A stretch of 64,000 nucleotides of DNA from assembly GCA_020152595.1 (NCBI GenBank), contig JAIGNY010004089.1, positions 221,001 to 285,000 of the forward strand. Reading direction: 5' to 3'. Below are positions 13,101-22,100 of the stretch, piece by piece. The translations under genes were made by a program, and so were the position numbers. This DNA is from Chiridota heheva. Taxonomy: Eukaryota; Echinodermata; Holothuroidea; Apodida; Chiridotidae. The notes under the pieces were generated by a model. That model saw only the letters and a list, made by a program, of their open reading frames with translations, did not search any database and was not told the origin of the DNA. The number at the start of each line of letters is the position of its first letter. The first letter of the stretch is position 1.

Positions 13101-16100
13101 GACGTAACCTGAGCGCTTACAAAATTAGAATTGCAGCACTTTTGATGACAAAATTAACAGCAAGGCATGCAGAAATATTTTGAATTTGTCTAAATTAAGT
13201 GTGTGTGGATAATTTGTAAAAAGTATTTTGATAAGTTTGGTTGTCCAGAATGCATGCATGTGCACCCTTACAGAAAAACAAGCCAGCAAAAAGCTTTACG
13301 CAAGCTTGCACAAACCTTTACGCAAGCTTGCAAAAACTTTCTGCAAGCTTGTGCAAACTAACAAATATTTTTTTGCCCAAGCTTGTTGCAAGCTATTTTT
13401 TTCCTTTTCTGTGGAGGCATCAGGTAAACTGTACACTTGGACAATTACTGTATTTGACATAACCTGGGCGCTTACGTAAATAAAATATTGCACCACTTCA
13501 AAGGCCCAAAGTTTCTTCCTCATAGGTGCCCATGCTGGGGGCTGTGTACATGTGTGTTATTCCATCTACATTGTACATATACGTGAATTGGTTCTATAGC
13601 CCCACAAAACTAAGTTTTCAAATTAATCAAACAAATTATTTTATCAGTCAAAAAATATTAAGTAGATGCTTACTAGAGCAGGAAGGGGTATTTTGATTAG
13701 TTAAATATAGTAGTTTAGTGGACAAGCAAGAATGCATGTGTATCGTGAAAAACCCTTTTCATTCTGTCACCTTTTGCCACGTATATCACCACACACCCCA
13801 CATTATTAAAACCATACAATTATGTCAACCTTCCAGGGGAAAAGTACCTCTTGAAAAACTTTATAATAACGTTGTAATTCAAGTAAGAATTTCAAGTCCC
13901 ACATACGCTCACATAAAATAATATCTCCACACACTGTTATACGTGACTTGACAACCATTACCTCATCACACGCCCCATATTTTAAAAAACATACAATTAC
14001 GTCAACCTTTCAGGGGAAAAATACTGTATCTCTTGAAAATTCAGGTCAAATTTATACCTAAAATTTAAAGGATTAGTTCACAGGTCATGGAAGTCCATCT
14101 TATATGAAAAAGGACCTCAAAAGAAACTAAATGGTGAACACAGCATTCAAAAATCTTATTCCATTCAGGAGATATTTAAATGTACATGTGAAGTTTAGTA
14201 TCATTTGTGTAGAAACGACTGATATCAAACTAGTTATGACGCCCCATCCTGGGATTCCTCAAAATCTGTATGTAACTATCATATTTTGTCCTGAGATTTT
14301 GTGGCTTAAAAACTATTGGATATGTCAGGAAAGTAGTCAAACTGAATCTAGGAGGGGTAATTATAAATTACCACCTGAAGAAAAGTTAAGAGGAAAAATA
14401 ATATAAAAAAAAGCACAAAAATTAATATATTAACACTTGTTAAGAATGTGAGGATGAAGGGACCAACTTTTCATAGTAGACTTACTACACCAGTCACTTT
14501 CAAGGGGAAAATATCTCAACTTTATAATTACATTTTAATTCAAATTAGAATTTCAAATCTCACATCGACGCATATAACGTAACAACTCGACACACTTTTT
14601 ACGCTTGACCTGACTACCGAGATATCAATGAAGCAATACACTAGTTTATTAATCCCCACCTGGAAACAAAAATTACTTGTCCGGCAACCATCTTAATTGA
14701 CTAACACTTATCCACAAGTCATGTTCTACTTAATTTGTTCTGAAGGAGGCGTGAAACCCTCCATCTTCCTCAAGGGAATATAGGCAAGTATGCAATCTTT
14801 AATTATCTCGAAATACATCTGAGAAATTCCTCTGTGCTAGAGATATATGTATGAACAGGTACTCTACAGGAATAGTAGTTACAATAGCATCACTATAGGG
14901 AGGACTGGGGAGGGGGGACTTGCCCGCATCATTACAGGGAGGACTGGGGAGGGGGACTTGCCCGCATCATTACAGGGAGGACTGGTGGGGGACTTGCCCG
15001 CATCATTACAGGGAGGACTGGGGAGGGGGACTTGCCAGCATCACTACTGGGAGGACTGGGGAGGGGACTTGCCCGCATCATTATAGGGAGGACTGGGGAG
15101 GGGGACTTGCCCGCATCATTACAGGGAGGACTGGGGAAGGGGGACTTGCCCGCATCACTACAGGGAGGACTGGGGAGGAGGGACTTGCCCGCATCACTAC
15201 ACGGAGGACTGGGGAGGGGGGACTTGCCCGCATCATTACAGGGAGGACTGGAAAGGGGAGACTTTCCTGCATCACTACAGGGAGGACTGGGGAAGTGGAT
15301 TTGCCCTAATTGTCTACAAGATTATTTTCCACTTAATTCGTATCCAAGAAGAAAATCTAACGGGAGCGAGGTGGGGGGGGGAGTGAGTGGTTGTTACATC
15401 ATCTCTACTATCATTTTAAGCTTTATCGACACTTATTGCGTACTTCCCAAAAAATTGGTGTTGTCCCCATCCCTCCCCTCAACTAGCTACATTACGTACA
15501 AAACCATCATATCAAATAACATGAAAATAGCCAAATACCCAGCCTCATGTTTGTTGTGTGATGTGACCTACATGTAACCATGTAAAGCTTACAATTGTAA
15601 ATTTGCTTCAAAATTTTCCATTCTCATTCGATGAGCAGTGAGTGCCATCCAGCCATTGTTCTTTTCTCCCAACGTTTGAATGGGGAGAAAGTTTGTTTGT
15701 TTGTTTGTTTGATAAGGGCTTAACGGCACCACGACAGCGAGGATCAAATTGTGCCGGAGAGGTTAGATCATTACAGAGGTAGGAAGAAAAGAAAATAGGT
15801 GGAGTCTGAGAGAAGTCTAATAGCCAGAAAGCTGGGATCAAAAGAGGAAATGCAGGTGTAAACATGGGGTAAATGTAGGTGGGGTGGGAGAGGAGGACTA
15901 ATTATGGTTGTAGAGGGAGGTATGATGAAGAAAGGAGATAATTTCATCCTGGGGTTTTTTCTGAAAGAGCTCGCTGTGGAGTTGTGAGAGGTGAGAAAAG
16001 CTCTGGGGAGGATGTACAGGGAGAAGGTAAGGAGGACGTGGTGGACTGTGAGGGGATAATGGCAATTGTTGCATAGGGGTGGGGGAGCCAGTAAGGAGGT

Positions 16101-19100
16101 GAGAGGGAGTGAGTGAGGTGGGTGTGACCAATTCTAAGGCGGATAATGTGGAGGTTGTCGATACGAGAGAGATTGTGGATGGTGGGTTTGGTCAGAATGG
16201 TGGGCTGGTCGGCCGGATGCCGTGGAGTTTGTTATCAGTTTGGTAGTCCCATGAGGTTTGCCAGTGGTCACGAACAAAGGAAGCAATAAGCGGTTTAATG
16301 TCAGGGAGGGTTTTTGGAAGGAGGGTAGAGGGGGGAAAAGGGGAGGGCAAGCTTAGCAGGTGAATCAACTCTGCCATTGCCAGGAATGACAACATGGCTG
16401 GGTATACAGAAAAGAGTATTCTTTTCCTGCAGGCGGGAGGGGGTGGGAGTTGAGTTGACAGAGGAGGAGGTAAGACGTGAGGACGTTACTTAAGGTTGAG
16501 TATTGAAGGACAGGACAGAGTCTGAGAAGATGGCAAAGTGGCTGAGCAGGGAGTACTCAATACAGTTGAGGGTGAGTAGGATGGCCTTGTAGTTGGACGA
16601 GTAGTTGGAAAGCCTGAGGGTGATGCCTTAGATGACAGCAGCAGCTGTCTTGTCACCTTCCTTCGAGCCATCAGTATAGATGGAGGTGTAGTTTGAGAGT
16701 TGGTTTTTGATTTGGTTGTGGAGTTTGATGAAGAGGTTGGGGTGGGTTTGGGTTTTGTGATGAGTGAAGAGGCTCAGGTGGATGAAAGGGAGAAGGGCAG
16801 GAAGGAAAGGTGGGCCAGGTGAAGATGGCAAGAGTGGCGGGGTTGATGCCGAGATGGTGGAGGTTGGGTTTGATGCATAAGCTGAAGGAAGGGGATAGGA
16901 TTGTAGTCCTATCAAAAAGGGTGGAGAAATTGGGATGCCTAATGATGTTATAAATGGGGTTTTGGGTGTTGGTGAGGGCTCTAAAAGCATAGGAAAGGCT
17001 AAGCTTTCTACACCTTAGCAGGAAGGGAGGTTCGTTGGCTTCAATGTAAAGGCTGATGATGAGGAGGTCCTGTAGGCACCTGAGCAAAGCCTGAGGGCTT
17101 CATTTTGGAAGGTGTTGATGTGGTTGAGGTAAGAGTTGTGAGCGGCACAGTAGACAATACTGCTGTAGTCAAGCTTGGCACGAATAGTGAGCTTGAAGAT
17201 TTTGAGGAGAGCGTGGGGGTCCGCACCCCAAATGGTTTTGAAGAGGATGCAGAGAATGTTGAGGAAGCTGTTGCATTTCTGTTGCTTGGGGACTAGGGTT
17301 AGACCCAGGAACTCGTCGGGTTGGGATGGAGGGTTTGAAAGTACAGAAGTGCATGCAGACTTGTCCTTGGAGAATTTACAACTGTAATTGTTGCACAAGT
17401 CTTGCAGCCAGTTGAGGCTAAGTTGGAGCCTATTTTCGACGAGAGAAAAACTAGGGGGAGGAGCAGAAGATGGTAAAGTTGTCCACGTAAAGGACACATT
17501 AAATGTTGGGGCCAAGGTGTCTGCAATGTTGTTTAATGCTCAGGTTGAAGAGAGTGGGGAAGAAGGATTCCCGGATAGCTTAATTGCTACAAGCTAGTAT
17601 TTCTGTAAGGGTGAGCTTGTAGCAACCTAATGAGCTTGTAAAGGGAGGACACCTGAGTAACTTACCTTTGAAACGATCGAGGGTGCAGCCAGCATCTGGA
17701 ACAGCCGACAATGGTTCCACCTTCTTTTCAAAGTTTCTCTGAGGTTGGGCTTTAGGGAATGTCTGGTTGACGTCAAAGGAGGCATTAAAGGAGTCACCAA
17801 ACTGAGTTCCGTGATCTCTGTGCGGAGAAAAATAAGAACAAAATGAGTTACTGCACCTGACTAGTATAAATCATTATCACACTAAATTATCCTAACTATA
17901 TGTATGATACATTATCGTCCTGTGTATTAATTAAAGATTATGAGGTAGAATTTGGTTCAGATCAAGTAGTCAATAAGTCACCCAGGTCGAACTGCTCTTA
18001 CAAAAATATTAGCTTGCAGCAAGCTTGCAACAAGCTAACAATTTTTAGCTTGCGCAAGCATGATGCAAACTTGAGCAAGTGTGTTGTAAGCTTGCGCAAG
18101 CTAGCAAAAACTATCTGCAAAGCTTGCACAAGCTGGTAAAACTTTATGTAAGCTTGCGCAAGCTAACAAATATTTCATGCTTGTGCAAGCTAATGTTAGC
18201 TTGGACAAACTGTAGCAAGTTAGTATTTGTTCCTTGCAGCAAGCATTGCAGCATACTTGTGCAAGCTTGCAGCAGGCTTGCGCAAGCTAAAAATGTTAGC
18301 TAATTGTCGCAAGCGTGCTGCAAACTAAAATTTCTGTAAGAGTGAACTCCACGATCTACAGAGAAAACGGAAAATAAAAGCTGAGAATTACTGCAGCAGA
18401 TAAGATTTATTATCACACTGAATTATCATAACATTTTAATCATCTTTCTATATATAATCTACTAGTATATTATGCCCAATCCTCGCAACAAGCTTGCAGC
18501 ACGCTTGCGCAAGCTAAAAATTGTTGGCTTGTCGCAAGCAATCTGCAAGCTTGCAGCAAGCTAAAATTTCTGTAAGAGTGGTGAAGGTCAAGCAATTTTC
18601 TTAAGACAAGATTCCATCTTTAATCAACTCTTAGATCAAAGTCATCAGAATGACTAATGTAAACTGCATAATGGATACATCACTGTTTCTTTATTTGTTT
18701 TGCTAAGGGGTATGTCTTTTATGATATTTTTGCAAATTATTTAGTTACTTTTTCTTCCTCTCTTTTGTTTGTTTGTTGAGGTTGAACAGCACCACAACAG
18801 CAATGGTCAAATTGTGCCCGAGAGATTTAATTATGTCACAAGGTGAAATGAGGTAGCAGAAGTCGAACAGAGTGCAGTATGTAGATATAAAGATGGAGAG
18901 GGTTAGGATAAGATATAATCTACCTACTGTGGTGTAGCGGTTATCATACCTGTCTACAGACCACGAGGCCCTGGGTTCAAGCCTGGGTTGGGTAGACACG
19001 CCAGTGTACCACAACTGGTTATCAAAGGCCGTGGACATTGACTTGGTTGTCGATGTTATGCTTGTCCGTACGTCGTACCTGTGTTCTCGTCCCAGTCGTA

Positions 19101-22100
19101 TTAAGCGTTTCGTGATAGCATTGTTACTATCATAACCGAATACGCAGGCGATGACCCTGTCATTGTAATTGTGTGTTCACTCGTCGTCGTCGGATAAGAT
19201 AAATTAGATATAGTAGTAGCAGGTATGGCGTAAGATAAGAAGAAGGATATGGTTCCTTCTGGGGAATTTTTGCGGATGAGCTGCTCAGCAATGGAATTGA
19301 AGGGAATGAGGGAAGCTCTAAGATGTGTGAAAAGTGGGCAGTCAATGAGGATGTATGTGTTTGACAGTTAAACGCCCATGATAATTAATGCAGAAGGTGG
19401 GGTGAGGGGGTCGGTAAGGGGGGGTTGAGGTAAGGAGGTGAGAATGAGTGAGGTGGGTGTGACCTGTTTTGTTACTGTGTTTATATGTTTGCATGGGTTT
19501 TTGTAAAGGGGGTAAAAGGGGGTATCTCATTCACAGACAACACCTGTCCTTTAGCTCCTGGCCTGCAACCCTGGCATTTATTTATGTTTTTATTAACTTA
19601 AATAATATGCATAATGTATGTTCTATTGGTTGAAATAAAGTTTGTGAAAATTGTTTCAGTTTTTTTTCCATTTCATTATTAGGCATATGCCAGGAAAAGC
19701 ACTTGAAGCAGTGGCGTCAGTAGACCCTTTTAATTAAGGGGAGAGGGGGTAGGAGAGGGGGTGTAAAATTACAAATTTACCAACAAAAGAATTCGAAGCT
19801 AAAAACATATTCCACATTCAGGGACGTCAACAATTTTGAAAAGCAAAAAAAAAAAAAAAAAAGGTCATGGGTCCAAAATCACAGAACAGTGCCATAATAT
19901 TTATTTACTGTTGATTTGCCGACATGTCTGCAATTTAACCAACAGCTTTACCCCGTCCCCTATCTCCCTTCCCGGTATTTACATCCATGCACGTAGGTCA
20001 CAATGACTTGTTTACAGTGTGCACATGGACCCAAGGAATTTGACAGGATGGAACGTGGATGAACACTGGGATTAATAACACCCTGCTCTTTGCAAGAAGT
20101 GTTCAGAGAACCAGGCAGAGAGTGAACTCCTACCATCGGGACAGGCGGCTTTACGTCCCCTCCGAAGGACGGTGAGCGATACCCAACCATTGGCCACATT
20201 TCACAAAGGTCGGGTGGGGGAGAAGGTGTGATGCAGAAGACAAACCTCTACAATTCATGTCAGCGTATATCATTCTGCATTTCTGTGGAAAAAATCGGTG
20301 GTGAAATCGCTGTTGGACTCGAACCTGAGACCTCCAGCATCTCAGTCGTATGCTCAGCCAACTGAGCTACCTACCTCTCCTTGCAGATGTTGCACTATTA
20401 AAGTTGTATGGAAATGTAGATAACAGTAGGTCTTTAATTGCTTTCAAAATCTTTGAAAAACCTTCCAGGTGAAGATTATAAGGTAAAGTCTGGAATGTCA
20501 GAAAATTGCTGTGAGTATATCCCCATACAGAAATTGTAGCTTAATTGCAGCATGCTTGCGACAAGCTAACAATTTTAGCTTGCTGCAAGCTTGCGCAAGT
20601 ATGCTGCAAGCTTGCGCAAGTATGCTGCAAGCTTGCAGCAAGCATGCTGCAAGCTAGTATTTGGAACGAATACTAGCTTGCTAGCTTCTGCAAGCTAAAA
20701 TTAGCTTCGGAAGGTAGCATGAAATATTTCTTAGCTTGCACAACCTTGCAGAAATTTTTGCTAGCTCTGATATAGTTTTTGCTAGCTTGCACAAGTTAAC
20801 TTGTTCCAAATACTAATGTGCAGCATGCTTGCTGCAAGCTTGCAACACGCTTGCGCAAGCTAATATTTATTTGATAAACTGCAACAAGAACAACAAAACC
20901 TAATGATTTGTTATAAAGAAACACAGCTGGAAAAAATTGTATGATTCTGGCGGCTATAACCGCAGGAAAATCAGGAATTCGTGGAAAGAAAAAAATTCAT
21001 TCAATTTTTTTCTTTTCTTTTTTTTATAGATTTCTTGAGTAAACAATAGTATATATGGTAAATATGTGCTCTAAAAACGTCACCCATAAATTGTGCGATA
21101 AAAACTACATTAAAGTGCGAACGAAGAGAAGAGAAGCATATAAACATGTATGTTACTACATTAATATTATCATTTGCCACGATTTTTCGTGCGAAGATTT
21201 TGACAACTTTGTTCAGAACCGTGAGAAATTTGGTAATTTATTCTAATTCTTGGAAGAAAATGGTATTTCTGTCCTAAGTTGTTTCTATCTTTCACACCTG
21301 TCCTAATTTCCATATTTTTCAATGTTCCTCCTTTCTTTCTCCCGATTTCTTTCTTTCTTCTTTGCTTTCTTTATTTTTTATGAATTCCTGAAGATATTCC
21401 AGGGACCATTTGTGCCGTGACCTGCTACACTTTCCGACCCTACTTACAATATAGGAAGCTTATGAAGATGACTACTGCAATTCTGCGAGGGCTCAAATTT
21501 TTGCAACAGATATGAATCAAACAATGGGTCAGCTTTTTGACACATTGGAAGTATTAATTATTTCAAATATTCCTTACAAAAATATATTTCTGTAACTCTT
21601 TACAAACTTACAGTTATACCTGCTTGTCTGTAAGAGTCTGCATTACGAAAGCTAAATTTTGTTCTGTCAGCTTCAAGTTTCCAGTTGCAAGCTCATTTCA
21701 AATTAACATCGACGAAATGTTAACAACGAATGAACACACAATTACATTGACGGTGCTACAGTGCACAGCAAATGCTATCCATGCAATGCTTAAAGGAATA
21801 TGCCCATGTTTGTTTTTATTAACCTTTCATAAGAAAAAGACAAATTTTACAAACAATTTAGTACAACAATTATTTTGATATGTTATTACTACCAGGAGAT
21901 ATTCAAATTTTAAGGTTCACAAAAAATGCCAATAAACGAATAGTAATAGGCTCAGTATGACATCACAGCAACACATTCTCCCACAAAGTTGATGTATTTC
22001 ATTCAAATCTATCATCCTTTTTTATTAAAAAAAGCTGCGAGAAAGATAAATTGATGAAAGTTACTAGTATTTATATACATTACCAAATATACCCTATTTC

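Noticed and set aside
17105-17597. Plus-strand open frames within LINE copies (17105-17597, 41127-41548, 55038-55491)
   Set aside because: Antisense shadows of the LINE coding strand.
19960-20260. An ~80-100-codon minus-strand open frame (PPDLCEMWPMVGYRSPSFGG...) between PASK exons
   Set aside because: It coincides with the body of SINE-2: the same sequence blocks follow a tRNA-like head at 36008-36345. Exons at 22837 and 17817 already join in phase without it.
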